NCBI GenBank assembly: GCA_039090855.1
Contig: CM077012.1
Span: forward strand, 140,836,541-140,900,540
Length of the DNA: 64,000 nucleotides
Source of the DNA: Macrothele yani
Taxonomy: Eukaryota; Arthropoda; Arachnida; Araneae; Macrothelidae
Direction of reading: 5' to 3'
The notes beneath the pieces are model-generated. The model was given only the letters and a program-made list of their open reading frames with translations, ran no database searches and was not told where the DNA came from. The position numbers and the translations under genes are program-made. Of the stretch, positions 43,785 through 55,495 are shown piece after piece; the stretch's first letter is position 1; each line of letters opens with the position of its first letter.

Positions 43785-44660
43785 ATAACAAGTTAGTAAA
43801 ATCATGCAATGCATTGATTATAATACGCTTTCCAACATACCAGAAATCATTACTCAAGTTTTGAGAATAATGGCTGTGGAATAAATCTCGGTCGTGTGCC
43901 CTGACCTTTGATTCCATTTCTATGATATTCAACAGAACCGGTTTGGTATACCTCCGAAATAACATGATAAAATTTAGTCGCAATCGAAGCATTTTTACGT
44001 AAGTTATGATGCATAAGGGCTATGGAATAGATCCCGCTCCTGTGTCCTAACCTTTGATCCCATTTCGCCCATTTTCAATAGAATTCGTCCCCAGGCAAGA
44101 CCCTACAACATACTAACATTTCATCCAAATCGAAGCATTTTTACGTAAGCTATGACGCATAATGGCGATGGAAGTTTTTTTTTTTATTGGATTTTTAACG
44201 ACCACCGTGAGCAACTCAATGGGCTATAAGCGGTCGCCCGTCCCTAATTTAGGATCACTGGTTCCAGGGAAGGGAGAGAGCCAGTGCCGTAAGACAAAAC
44301 ACAACATCCATGCCTCACCGGGATTCGAACCCGGACCCCTTTCGGACGAATGGTCAGAGGCCATCGCTTAGACCACTACGTTACCGGGGCGGCAGGCGAT
44401 GGAAGGGACGTCCTGACCTTTGACTCCATTTCGCCCATTTTCAATAAGGTTTGTCGCCAGGTGGTTTTCTACCACATACTAAAATTTCATCGAAATCGAA
44501 CCTTTTTTACGTTAGTTATGACGCATAACAGCAGTGGAATGGATTCCGCTCCTATGTACTGACTTTTGACCCCATTTCGTTCACTTTAAATAGGGTACCT
44601 TCCCAGGTGATCCCCTACCAGATACTAAAAATTCATCGAAAGATTGTTACGCGAGTTATT
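43785..44660. repeat. Type A tandem-repeat element, interrupted by a SINE
   Basis: Begins with the conserved edge AACAAGTTAGTAAAATCATG and contains units of about 146 bp. The landmark ATGACGCATAA recurs at about 44007, 44153 and 44519, after allowing for the inserted SINE at 44175-44394. Landmarks CCTTTGATCCCATTTCGCCC and AAAATTTCATCGAAATCGAA are clear. No coding content. Confidence 0.78.
44175..44394 (-). repeat. tRNA-derived SINE with exact target duplication
   Basis: A well-preserved copy with a T-run tail at 44175-44186, the family body, inverted B box GATTCGAACCC (about 44322) and head end TTACCGGGGCGGC. It is flanked by the exact 11-bp repeat GGCGATGGAAG at 44164-44174 and 44395-44405, inside a type A repeat unit. 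Confidence 0.95.
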
Positions 44661-44840
44661 GTGCGGACGGACACAATCACACAACGCGTGACTTAATGAG
44701 GCAGATGGGAATAGCGACCATCTGCTCGCAAGAGTATGACGTCATAAAACTTTAATAGGATCCACACACAACGCGTGACGTAATGAGAGATGGCGTGACC
44801 GCGCGCCAACATTCTCAAACGCGGCGAGATTGTGACGTCA
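44661..44840 (+). repeat. Imperfect direct duplication
   Basis: ACACAACGCGTGAC followed by TAATGAG occurs at about 44690 and 44767, and TGACGTCATAA occurs at about 44739 and 44831. The two copies are about 80-90 bp apart. Confidence 0.6.
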
Positions 44841-45492
44841 TAAGATTTCTAAGTATTGGTAACATTAATGGAATAACGCCACACTAAAAACATTAAAATT
44901 CGGGGTGGTTATTGTTAAATATTTCCAAACAATTAAAATCTATAATTCCCTTAAGTAACGCAGTAAGCCACTTACCAGCTGCAGGAAGATCTATCCTTAG
45001 TAATCACACAGAGAAAAAGGGGATTCCACACATATAAATGCTTCAAAGACAACACACTAATATTTATTGTACATCTCCACAAAAAGTTAATAACTCACTA
45101 TTCCAACACGCACACCCTCTACATATCACCGACATTGTTGTTGTTCAGTCAAAGATCAACCACTTAGATTACTAACCGACGTGAGCAGCAGAAGGGGATC
45201 TTCTTTTCAGGCAACGCTCGCTAGAGTAAACAACTATAAAACGTTTCGAGTAGCGCCACCTGCAATTCTGTTAAATGCTCGCTGAGGCGTCTGGTTCGAA
45301 GAACTCTGACAGTCATATTTCTAATAATAATAATTTCTAACAGTTATTTAACCCACTGAACGAATTCTCCTAAAGTCGAGATCGAGCTAAATCGATTTCT
45401 AGTACCAGAAAACGGTAGGTTGACGACTTTCATCAAAATTCTTAGAGCTGTTTTCAAAATAAATGTACATACAAACATAGAAGAATTGCTAC
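44841..45492. other. Spacer
   Basis: No gene or element recognised. Confidence 0.4.
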
Positions 45493-46341
45493 TTTAAGGT
45501 GGACGTAAAGTAATTTTGCTTCTTTTTTTTTTTTTTTGATTGGAGGTTTAACGACCACCGTGAGCAACTCAATGGGCTATAAGCAGTCGCCCGTCCCTAA
45601 TTTAGAGTCACTGGTTCCAGGGAAGGGAGAGAGCCAGTGCCGTAAGACAAACACAACATCCATGCCTGACGGGATTCGAACCCGGACCCCTTACGGACGA
45701 ATGATCAGAGGCCAACGCCTTAGACCACTGCGCCACCGGGGCGGCAATTTTGCTTCCTATACTTCCAATGGAAAAACTTCTGTACACATTTTCTTCACAA
45801 TTAATGCGTTCCCAAGGATGAAAATTTGAACATCGATTAAAATATCTTCATTTTATAACTTGCAATACTTAATATTTTCTAAACCATAACCATAATTATG
45901 CAATTCAACATCTGTTTGTCTACTGACGTCATGAAAACACAGGTCGCGCCATATTTTTTCTGGACAATTAATGCGTTCGCAAGGATGAAAATTTGAACAA
46001 TAATTAAAATAGCTTCATTTCATAACTTGGAATACTTAATATTTTCTAAACCATAACCGTAATTATGCAATCCAACATTTTTTTGCCCACTGACGTCATC
46101 AAAGTACAGGTCGCGCCATCTTTTCTCTGGTTTCAACACAACCAAAGGAAAAGTTATTGTTTTTTAATATGATTATGGTTATGTTTTAGAACATATTAAG
46201 TTTTCCAAGGTATAATATGAAGTTATTTTAATCGATGTTCAAATTTTCATCCTTGGGAACACATCAATTGTGAAGGAAATGTGTACAAAACTTTTTCCAT
46301 TGGAAGTGTAGGAAGCAAAATTACTTGACGTCCACCTTAAA
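45493..46341. mobile_element. Foldback element with internal tandem duplication, hit by a SINE
   Basis: The left end TTTAAGGTGGACGTAAAGTA and the right end, inverted, TTTAAGGTGGACGTCAAGTA form matching termini. Arms continue inward through AATTTTGCTTCCTA and GGATGAAAATTTGAACATCG. The left side carries two direct copies of a 166-bp unit (45801-45966 and 45967-46131, each with CTGACGTCAT), the right side one inverted copy. A SINE has inserted in the left arm at 45523-45745. Confidence 0.82.
45523..45745 (-). repeat. tRNA-derived SINE with exact target duplication
   Basis: A T-run tail at 45523-45537 is followed by the family body, inverted B box GATTCGAACCC (about 45674) and head end GCCACCGGGGCGGC. 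The exact 11-bp repeat AATTTTGCTTC flanks it at 45512-45522 and 45746-45756. It is among the best-preserved copies, so probably young. Confidence 0.96.
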
Positions 46342-46845
46342 AATATGGGATAAGAGCGATGGAATGGATCGCAATCCTATGTCCTGACCTTTGACCCCAT
46401 TCGTCCACATTCAATAGGGTTCGTCCCCAGGTGGTCTCCTACCACATACTGAAATTTCATCGAAATCGAACCATTTTTACGCACGTTATGACGCATAAGG
46501 GCAATGGAATGCATCCCGCTCTTTTATCCTGACCTTTGACCCCACTTCACCCATTTTGAATAGGATTCGTCCCCAGGTGGTCCCCTTCCACATAGTAAAA
46601 TTTCATTGAAATCGAACCATATTTACGCAAGTTATGACGCATAAGGGCAATGGAAGGATCCCGCTCCTACGTCGTGACCTTTGACCCCATTTGTCCCATT
46701 TTCAATAGGGTTTGTCATCAGATGGTCCGCTACCACATACTAAAATTTCTTCGAAATCGAACGATTTTTACGCTAGTTATCGGACGGACGGACAAAGCTG
46801 GAGCATATACGCTTCTTCAACCTACTGTTGGAAAGCGTAAATGAT
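46342..46845 (+). repeat. Type A tandem-repeat element, plus orientation
   Basis: About three and a half units with the landmark ACGCATAAGG at 46491 and 46637, a spacing of 146 bp. The last unit ends in CGGACGGACAAAGCTGGAGC followed by the hairpin ACGCTTCTTCAACC/GGTTGGAAAGCGT-like sequence (about 46807-46840). It starts directly at the edge of the foldback element. Confidence 0.8.
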
Positions 46846-47861
46846 CCAGAAACTTAAAACTGCTACAATTAACAAGTCTACATAAAGTTTGCATGTGCAA
46901 TTTTCGCTTAAGTCAAACGAGCTGTTCTTATCTCTAGCTAGAAGGTGCATAATACATAGTAAAAAACCTGCAACACTAAGTGCGAAGAAAGCTGTGATTG
47001 ACTACTTCTGAACTGTTCACTCCTGACTTAGTAAATAAAACATTTTTCATCTGAGAAGTTTAACACCGCTAATATAGCTAATTTTTCTGTGAGTCACCCC
47101 TTACAAATTTTACGATTATGGTCTACTTTTGTGAATCTGCCGTTCTTACATATCCTCGTACTGGTCGCCTGAATAATTTGACTTACCCTTTGAACCGACC
47201 AGGTGTGCTCTGTGCCTGACTCTACGATGTTAACGTCCGGAACGAAATTTGGGTATGGTCAGTTTCGTTCGCATTAGCTATTTACCCGGAACCAGCAGAT
47301 CAAGATTTGATGCTGAAAGTGTGTATTAAAATCAGTAAAAGCTATATAACTTAATAGCAATTTTTTTTAAGTGCGACATCTCTCAAATAAAAATGCTAAT
47401 GTCAAATATCACTACATTTTATTATTGATAATAATGCCAGTGCGCAATGATTGAGAACCTTATTAACCAAAATTACAACTTAATGTTAAGTGACAGCATT
47501 AAAAGAACGTATAGGCTGCCGATATTTAGAGCAAAAAATCAAGCAAACGGAAAGAGGTATTTCTGCCGTTTAAAAGTAACATTTTACACAAAAACTGAAA
47601 TAATTACTGTACTATATAAAACATTAAGGTTGATTTGCTGTTTCTGTCCCGGGTTTAAGGTTATTCGCTGAACCATTAAGTTTAAACTCATTGATCGTAG
47701 AAGCTGCAAACTTAATTAAGAATTTGTTTAGTCTCTAATGAAACACTAAACTAAACCGACCAGGGTAAGTGATCAGCAGAAGCAGTACTTACAATGCAAT
47801 GTCCAGTTCAGTTTATTTTATAAGATATTAACGTCAAGACGAACACGTTAAGGATAATCCA
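46846..47861. other. AT-rich spacer
   Basis: No recognised gene; the 74-codon frame at 47447-47671 has no motif I know. Confidence 0.4.
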
Positions 47862-47863
47862 CA

Positions 47864-47926
47864 AATACCAAGACTATGGTATAAATCCAGCAATTCGAAC
47901 TGGATTTATATCATAGTCTTGGTATT
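47864..47926. repeat. Near-perfect hairpin, 27-bp arms
   Basis: Arms 47864-47890 and 47900-47926 are inverted copies (AATACCAAGACTATGGTATA on the left) with a single mismatch and a 9-nt loop, CAATTCGAA. Confidence 0.92.
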
Positions 47927-47961
47927 CAAAAGTTATAAAAGAAACGTCATCAACATTTCCC

Positions 47962-48195
47962 TACGATTAGAGAAATATGGATGACGTTTGTTGCAGCGGC
48001 ATGCTGAGTACGATATGCTATCTGTTAGGTGAAGAGCTATAAGAGTGAGCGAGAACTCGCTATCACTTAACCAGACAACTAACAATTACAGCTCGCTGCA
48101 ACAAACGTTATCCACGTTTCTCTAATCGTACAATAATATCGTTCGCTCTTATAGCTCTTCACCTAACACATAGCATATCATACTCAGCATTCCGC
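47962..48195. repeat. Interleaved inverted repeats (A-B-A'-B')
   Basis: Arm A (47962-47998, with GACGTTTGTTGCAGCG) pairs with A' (48094-48130). Arm B (about 47996-48053, with TTAGGTGAAGAGCTATAAGAG) pairs with B' (48141-48195). The arms alternate and are not nested, so both hairpins form together only as a pseudoknot-like fold. No coding content. Confidence 0.88.
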
Positions 48196-48951
48196 ACACT
48201 CGCTTTATTTACCTCTTAATGAGCTTTGACTCACTGTCAGTATGCCAACTTTGAAAAACTCGTCGAGAGGAATAATATGTCGTTAATTCAGAAAAACGTT
48301 TAACGAAAAGAAACCAAATTTGCACGAGAATACAAACCTGAAAGGAAGGTTAAATCAGAGGAATACGTCACAACTATATAAATGCAACGGAAATCTCATT
48401 ATGCAAAAACTCCTTTTTTATTTCTCACGAAATTACATTTTCTAGGAGAGGTTCTCTCAAGAAAACGAATTCAAAGCATAAGCAACTTTTCCATCAGAGT
48501 GGTGATTCAGATCTTCCAATTCACAGTAATTCAGCTTTTGCAGATAACTTGGTTTCTTCAGACAAGTCGGCGTTTCACAGTTAGTTCTACAAACAACATT
48601 CAATTTCTTCACTGCGAATAGATGTAAAGGGAATTCAGAAACGAAGCTGATCGCAAAGAGAATTTTTTAAAATCGACGTGGTTTCGTTTTGCCCTGAAAG
48701 TACTATTTCGCTTCACTCACTAGCATTGAAGTGAAAATATTTTTTTTAATTTCTTAGTCGGTGATGATGACTAATCTCGTTGAGAGAAAAAATACCTTCC
48801 TAATGTCCAGTTCACATATTGAATATATTTACACTATTTCGGGTCTCACTACATTAGGTCTAAGTTTTCGAGCTACTCGTTTGGTATTAAATTGTTTTAG
48901 TGCGTCACAGGGGAAAATATGATGAAGTGGAAGATGAATAAGCAGGCGAGA

Positions 48952-48983
<32 letters not shown>

Positions 48984-50100
48984 AATTAGAAATTCCGGGG
49001 CATGATTGTTCAACTGCTTTTGAATTTTTAAACATAAGTTATAGGCTGCACATTTATTCCCTTGGCACCAGACCCGATTCTCCTTCTCCTCCTCTTTAAT
49101 CCATTCATGTGATCACATCTGGGCTTCTATAATCCGACAGATATTTCAAATTACGGCTGGAACCAGCGACATCACATCCCCGTCATATTGGCTACACATA
49201 TCTCGTCACGCTACGAATGAGGTGGAGATTCCCAGCGCTCTCACAATACATGGACCAAACGCAATCCTTCAAAAACTGTCACTCCACCTACCATTTCATT
49301 TTCATTAATCTCTCAAGTAAATGAAACTAGAATATAGTACTTATCGTAGGCTATAAGGACCATTTTAGGGCATTATGGAAATAAACATATAACCAATTAA
49401 AAATGAGAGGGGCAAGTACAACGTTATTGTTAAAATGTAGGTTTCCATCAAACTCGAAGACAGTAAACATCTGCAAGGACAAATGACTTTGTGTGAGCAT
49501 TCCTACAGCAATAAAAACACTTACAAGATTTAGTAACACCACTTTTCCATTCAGTAACATAGGATTCTACTGGATGGCTAGATTTTAATGAAATCACGCA
49601 TATGCAGTATATTCCCTACTTCACAGGGAAAATCTATCTTTCAGTGTTGTGGATAAGTTACATAAAAGCCCTTGGAAGGTTTATATATTTTAGGGGAGAA
49701 ACTCATCAGTCGGGTTCTGTCTAGCTCAAATGACTTTTATTAAACTATATCATGTATGTTTGCGTCGAGGAAATGTGAGCAAATTTAGATTGCCATTTTT
49801 ACAGAGCTGTCACTCTAGAAAACGTGGTAAACGCAATAAATAAGGAATTTTATGAAATTTAATATAGGGAGACACCGATGGAGTCTTATTTCCAGAGAAC
49901 ATGCTAGAATGCCTTAGAATGAATTATTCTTATGATTTCAAATTCAAATTGATAGTTTTAAGCGAAGTTCATATAAGCTATTCTGTGCGGATGAACTTTG
50001 TTTCTTAGGGAAAAATACTGGTTGAAAGTAGTTGATATTTAATACTAAATTAAAATGATCAAGAGGTGCCTAAAAGAATTACAATCATAACAATAGGAAT
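48196..50100. other. AT-rich spacer with GA microsatellite
   Basis: The only clear feature is an imperfect (GA)n tract at about 48949-48983. No gene or mobile-element motif is seen. Confidence 0.4.
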
Positions 50101-50275
50101 TGCCGTTCCGAGGGCTGTGTAGCCAGACGTGTAAGATTTAGATTAGTAATGGGAACCTGGGTTTGAGTCCGGGAGGAGGCATTGGTTACGGCGCCCTAAA
50201 TTACGGAAAGGCGGCTGCTTGTATCTTCAGGATTGCTCATGGTGGTCGTTAAACTCCGAAATAAAAACAAAATAC
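50101..50275 (+). repeat. tRNA-derived SINE, old plus-strand copy
   Basis: A strongly diverged copy. The B-box region reads GGTTTGAGTCCGGG (about 50160). The body keeps GCCCTAAATTACGG, GGCGGCTGCTTGTAT and GCTCATGGTGGTCGTTAAAC, and it ends with an A-rich tail. Confidence 0.75.
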
Positions 50276-50790
50276 AAATTATTTTCCTAGGCACATCATA
50301 TGTTTTGTAACCGGACATATATTTCATGAAAAGCAAAAAATGTTGGTGTATGGTTTTAGCATTGCAAAGTAATCAAATGCTACGTGCTTTTCCTCGTGGC
50401 ATCTCTGCTTCAGATATTTTGAAGCTAAAAGATTAATGTTGATATTGTTACGAAATTAGGGGTCAAAATTAATTAAACACGAGGAACGAGATAAAAGAGT
50501 GTGATTAAATTATGACAATGATTTAATTAAATATTTAGCTTATTACAAAATTAATCGGAGAAATAAGTGTGCTTAATTGGCGAGGTCAGTTAATGCGTTT
50601 TTGCTGACTGAAAACAAAAGAAAGATAAGGGTTGTGTGAAGAGCCCACTCAGAAGCGAGGAGACCCCTTCCCCCCAGTGTTGTGATAGAGCGATGCCTGA
50701 GGCCTTCGTAAATAGTCTTTCAAGTGGAGCAATGTAATGCCAGGAAACCGTTAAGCAACGCCGAAAGTTATGGCTATAGAGGGTAGGAGG
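50276..50790. other. Spacer
   Basis: Nothing recognised before the hAT terminus at 50791. Confidence 0.35.
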
Positions 50791-51258
50791 CAAGGACGTA
50801 AGTAGAACCTTTGGGGGAGGGGGTCTTGAGCCCCAATATCAAAACAAGCCTCCCAATACAATTCACGGGAAATAAATCATTACAAATGAGTTTTAAAAAA
50901 ATTGTAAATGTGAAATAAATAAAAAAAATTGTAATAAAAAACAACAACATTTGTATATTGTTATTTACGCTGTTGCATGATGATAGAGAACGGTTCTTTT
51001 TTCTTTATTTCCCTATTTACTAGGGAATTTCAGTGCAACAACTAATATTAAATCCTTTGTTTTCCCTTTTTCGTAATTCGTGTACCACCTACGACTCCAT
51101 TTTATTGGCAGGGGGTGAGTGGAAGGGGAACGATGTACCGCAGTGACTTTCAGTACATGCCCTGCGTTGCCTCCTTTTGTTCCTGCCGAGGTGGTCTTCG
51201 GGTTGTTTACTAGTACTCTTTATCTTTTTCCATTTCTCCAACACCACCGCCCCACGCC

Positions 51259-51560
51259 TCAGCTCATCTACCAGGAGCTCGTGTCAGACTTCCCCTAATC
51301 TCAAGGATTCTTATTGTTTTCTTTGCCACGTGATTGGAGTGGAGACTGAGTGGTGCCTGGCGGCCTGAGACGGCACGAGCTCATCTACCAGGAGCTCGTG
51401 CCGTCCCAGGCCGCCAGAGATTAGGGAAGTCTGACACGAGCTCATCTACCAGGAGCTCGTGTCAGACTTCCCTAATCTCAAGGATTCTTATTGTTTTCTT
51501 TGCCACGTGATTGGAGCGGAGACTGAGTGGTGCCTGGTGGCCTGGGACGGGAGGAAAAGA
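51259..51560. repeat. Three hairpins with alternating inverted segments
   Basis: The 27-nt hairpin CACGAGCTC-ATCTACCAG-GAGCTCGTG occurs at 51374-51400 and 51435-51461, and an imperfect version ends at 51283. Between the last two, the sequence is a shortened inverted copy of the segment lying on either side (TCAGACTTCCC to CCTGGGACGG). The order is segment, hairpin, inverted shortened segment, hairpin, segment. Confidence 0.92.
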
Positions 51561-51813
51561 ACAGCATATTCGTGGTATTGCCAGAATGTTCTTTGATGAC
51601 ATAAATATGGGAGGGTTATTCATTTTAGAATGAGTTGGAACGTTTTAGCGTAGATATTTGTGTTTTGGAAAGTGGTAGCGTGCGTTTAGGTTTGTAAACG
51701 TGTGATCTGTGAAAACCTCTCGGTCAGTAGTTTTTGTAACAGCACACATCCTTCAAATATGAGTGTTTATTTTTCTCTGTGGTGGGTTGCTTTCGTAAAA
51801 GTTTACATCCAAA

Positions 51814-54060
51814 ATGGATATACAATCGTATTTTAATTTCAATACAAAAAATAAAGACAATACTCTTGAAGAATCCAATAGAACAAGCGAAAGTAGGTAT
51901 ATGCCTAGTAATAGCGCTTTTTCAGTGTCAGTGCAAAATGTGCAAAAACAGGCAAGTGATCTTGGTTCGAAGGAAGAGGGATCACGCCAGCCACGAATTT
52001 TTTTTCTGTTGACACAATTTGGTGCACAGAAAAGGCAATTCAATGCTTGTTGTTACAAACTGTTTCCATAGCTTGAACACAGTGTTTTGTTAAACAGTGC
52101 TTTCTGTTTTCCGTGTCGCATTTTCTTAACTGAAACAGTGTCAAAGGTGAAAACTGCTTTTACGAAAAATGGAGTTTGCAATTGGAAAAAAATGTTTAGA
52201 AAAACTAAAACTACATGAAAAAACTGATTGCCATTTTAACGCCATGGAACTCTGGGTGAACTATAACACCGTTATAAGCTCAGGTGTAGGAAATGTGGAA
52301 CTTGAATGTGCTTCAGCAGAAGAAATAAAAAAGAGGCGAAAATTCGTGAAGAGAGTTATTGAAGTTCTTTTATTGACAGTAAGGCAAGGGTTGGCCCACA
52401 GAGAACATGATGAGTCTCATGAAAGCAAGAACAAAGGAAACTTTCCGGAAATTTTAAAACTAACAGCAAAATATGATACTAAAAGTGCTATTACAGCAAA
52501 GCCAAAAAATGCTCGTTATACCTCCCAAAAGTGTCAAAATGAGTTGCTACAAATATGCAGTCAGTTTGTATTGAGTAAAACCTTACCGGAGGCCAAATGT
52601 TCTGGTTTTTACTCAGTTTTGGTTGATACCAGAGATATCAGTAATAAAGAACAAATAAGTATTTGCATAAGGTATGTTTACGGTGGAAATTTATTTTCTA
52701 TTTAAAAAATTCCTTTGTTTTGCCCATGTTACTGATTTGAGTGCAATGGGACTAAGAGATGTGTTATGTGAAAAAATTAACGAATTTGGATTAAACGAAG
52801 TTCCTTGTGTTGGGCAGGGGTATGATGGATCATTTGTGATGAGTAGTAATATGTGAAGGGTTTGAAAACACTTTCAAAAAGAACATTCGCAGGCAGTATG
52901 TATTCACTGTTATGCACATGGATTAAATTTGGTATTGGTGAATACTTGCTCTGACATTTGTGAAGTAAAAAAATATTTGAAATTTTGCAGTCGTTACATT
53001 CATATTTTTCTCAATCTGGTAGAGCTCATCACAATTTTATACAAATTCAGGCTGATTTAGGTTTGGTCAAAACTGCGATGCAGGCACTAAGTTTTACCAG
53101 ATGGGCTTGTCAAAGTAGAGCATTAAAATCTGTGAAGAGAGTCTATGAAGCTCTTTCAGTGATTTTCAAAAATCCCAGTGGTGGTGATGTTATAAAAAGC
53201 TCTATTGCTTTCTAAATTCTTTCAGGACCAAGTTGTCTTACTTGTTCTACATAAATATTTTCTTTGACATAAATAATAAATAATTATCTTCAGAATCCAA
53301 ATTTAGACATTTTAGAAGCATCAGGAGGTGTAAAAGCTGTTGCACAAAGCCTAAAAACATGAGAAACACAGAAAGTTTTACTGAAATTTACAATGAAACA
53401 ATTGAATTTTCATTTACTTTACCTCTTGAAGAGGAAACTGCCCAACTCAATGGACAACTTTCTTGTGACTGAATCAATAGGGAAAGTTTCTGGTGCAGAA
53501 GAAGACTACAACACGATCGAAGAGTTAAGAAAAAATATTTTCTTTCTTGTAATTGATAAAATTATCTCTGAACTTTCAAGGAGGTTCAGCTTGGACTCTG
53601 AACATATTTTGGATGGAATTCACCTGTCGGTCACCTGGTACAATATAAAGTAAGCATTTTCTCAACCTCAGTAATATGGAAAAGTTTTGCAAATTTTATA
53701 ATACGGACCTTCCTGAAGCAGAAATTACAGTATAGCGAAAATATTTTTTCTAACAAAGAAACCAGAGACATTGCTAGAGATGCTGGCATTACTGCTTTAT
53801 GATCTATTTCCAACTTCACGCAAACTTGTGAAAATAGCAGTTACAATTCCTTTTACTTAAACAAGGTGCGAGAGGTCATTCATGTGCTTGCGCAGGCTCA
53901 AGCTCAAGCTCAAGTCATTTGGAAAAAGAACAGCTTTCAGGGTTGGCACTTCTCTCAATCCAAAGGGACGAATGTAGGAAAAGCTGTTTAGACTGTCTTT
54001 TGAATACATTTGCTTCAAAACCAGAGAAGAAGGTTGCAGTTGTCACAACGTACTTTGCAG
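51814..54060 (+). pseudogene. hAT-type transposase (zinc-finger MYM / P52rIPK-like), decayed
   Basis: The frame opens MDIQSYFNF at 51814 and includes LTQFGAQKRQFNACCYKLFP before a stop at 52069. A TTF-type zinc-binding piece follows (LNSAFCFPCRIFL). After a frameshift in an A-run near 52188, 52169-52705 encodes KLHEKTDCHFNAMELW and a catalytic-domain piece whose first aspartate lies in VDTRDISNKEQISICIRYV. The next piece holds CVGQGYDGSFVMSS with the second aspartate. Then come FTRWACQSRALKSVKRVYEAL (52985-53215), LSRRFSLDSEHILDG (53393-53653) and, near 53930-54010, LSGLALLSIQRDEC, typical just before or within the C-terminal dimerisation part. The order matches the family; at least five breaks make it inactive. 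Confidence 0.87.
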
Positions 54061-54253
54061 CACTAACATTTGTAAGGAGCATTTAAAAATACTTCATTCT
54101 GATATTTTAGGGTGCTTAATAGTGCTAGATGTTTTACTTTTGATAATTAAAAGTTTTTAATTATTCTTTTGCACATGTTGTATTTTCTTCAGTTAGTATT
54201 TTGATACATTTTATTTATATTCTTGAAGTTAATCAGTGTATAATAATGATATA

Positions 54254-55495
54254 CACTACATTGACAAAAGTCACCGGACACCCCATAAAAAGCAAATGAA
54301 CGAATCCGCTGCGTTGTTAAGATGCGCGGCACAGTTGCAAATGGTATAAAAACAAGCATGCAGCTGACCGCGATCATATCGCACTGTGATGTTGAGTGAA
54401 AATCGCGCGGTGGGAGAGATCTGACTTTTAGAAAGGAAATTTTGTTGGGTGTTATATTAGTGGGTAGTCCATAAGAAAAACCGAGTGGCGTTTAAACATA
54501 CACAAGTCAACTGTTTTGTATGTACTGAATAAGTGGAAGACACATGGCGTGCCGGAAGCAGCAAAACGTACCGGCAGCCAAAAGAAAATCAGTGATAGAG
54601 GACGTTGAAGCCTCAGGAGAGTCGTTACAGCTAGTCGATGGAGTACTGCACAAGTCCTCAGTATACAGGTTAGTAAAAATGCTGGAACCCCGGTATGTAC
54701 ACGTACCATTCGCAGAGAACTTCATTCCATGGGTTACCATGGTCGTGCGGCTGCTCATAAGCCTTTTATCTCCACTGGGAAGAATGCTACTCGTCGTTTA
54801 GCATGGTGTAAAGAACATTTATCGTGGACCGTAGATGAACGGAGACCGGTCCTATGGACTGATGAATGCAGATACACCATCCATCAGTCTGATGGCCGAA
54901 TGTGGGTATGACGGCAGCCGGATGAACGCTATTTACCACAGTGTACTGTTCCTACGGTCAAGTTTGGACCTGGCAGTGTACTCGTGTGGGGGTGTTTTTC
55001 GGGATACGGTCCCGGCCCATTGGTTATCGTGGACAAACCTGTCAACCAGCACGTCTACTTCGATATTCTAGACAATTATACCCTACCAACCCTGTGGCAA
55101 TACTATGGAACCGAGCCTTGTTGGTACCAGCAGGATAATGCACCGAGCCATAAGGCAAGGGCTGTTACTGCGTGGTTTCACGATAATTCCGTATCGTGTG
55201 TGGACTGGCCAGCTCATAGCCCTGATCGTAATCCCATAGAGCACCTATGGGATAAATTAGAGTGCCACATAAGAAGTTTGGAGCAAAGGCCTACTATTAA
55301 GCAACAGTTAGCGCATTATGTACTGAATGGAAGCGCATACCTATCGCTGTGTTCCAAAACCTTGTCGAAAGCATGTCTTGAAGTGTCAGTGCATGCATTA
55401 AGGCTAAAGGTGGACCGACACTGAACTAATGTATGTCAATGAATGCTATGTTGTGTTTTGCTTCTAGGTGTCCGGTGACTTTTGTCAATATAATG
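54254..55495 (+). mobile_element. Tc1-like DNA transposon with both termini
   Basis: A 1242-bp element. The left terminus includes ATTGACAAAAGTCACCGGAC, matched inverted at the right end by GTCCGGTGACTTTTGTCAAT. TA dinucleotides flank it at 54252-54253 and 55496-55497. The outermost bases differ slightly (CACTACATTGAC versus CATTATATTGAC). It sits inside the 3' part of the older hAT element, so it inserted later. Confidence 0.93.
54480..55424 (+). pseudogene. Tc1-like transposase with one nonsense codon in the core
   Basis: The N-terminal DNA-binding part (54480-54760) is scrambled over frames. From about 54757 the frame reads FISTGKNATRRLAWCKEHLSW, then the first aspartate in VLWTDECRYTIHQSDGRMW. 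A TGA at about 54909 interrupts where a tryptophan codon is usual, and the same frame then continues through [11 protein letters not shown] to 55424. It contains [14 protein letters not shown], the second aspartate in [12 protein letters not shown] and the glutamate in [11 protein letters not shown] with DD34E spacing. The catalytic residues are present; the nonsense codon and decayed N terminus make it inactive. Confidence 0.9.

Noticed and set aside
54507..54758. Minus-strand frames of 83-85 codons near 54452-54758
   Set aside because: They overlap the decayed N terminus of the plus-strand Tc1 transposase and show no independent motif.
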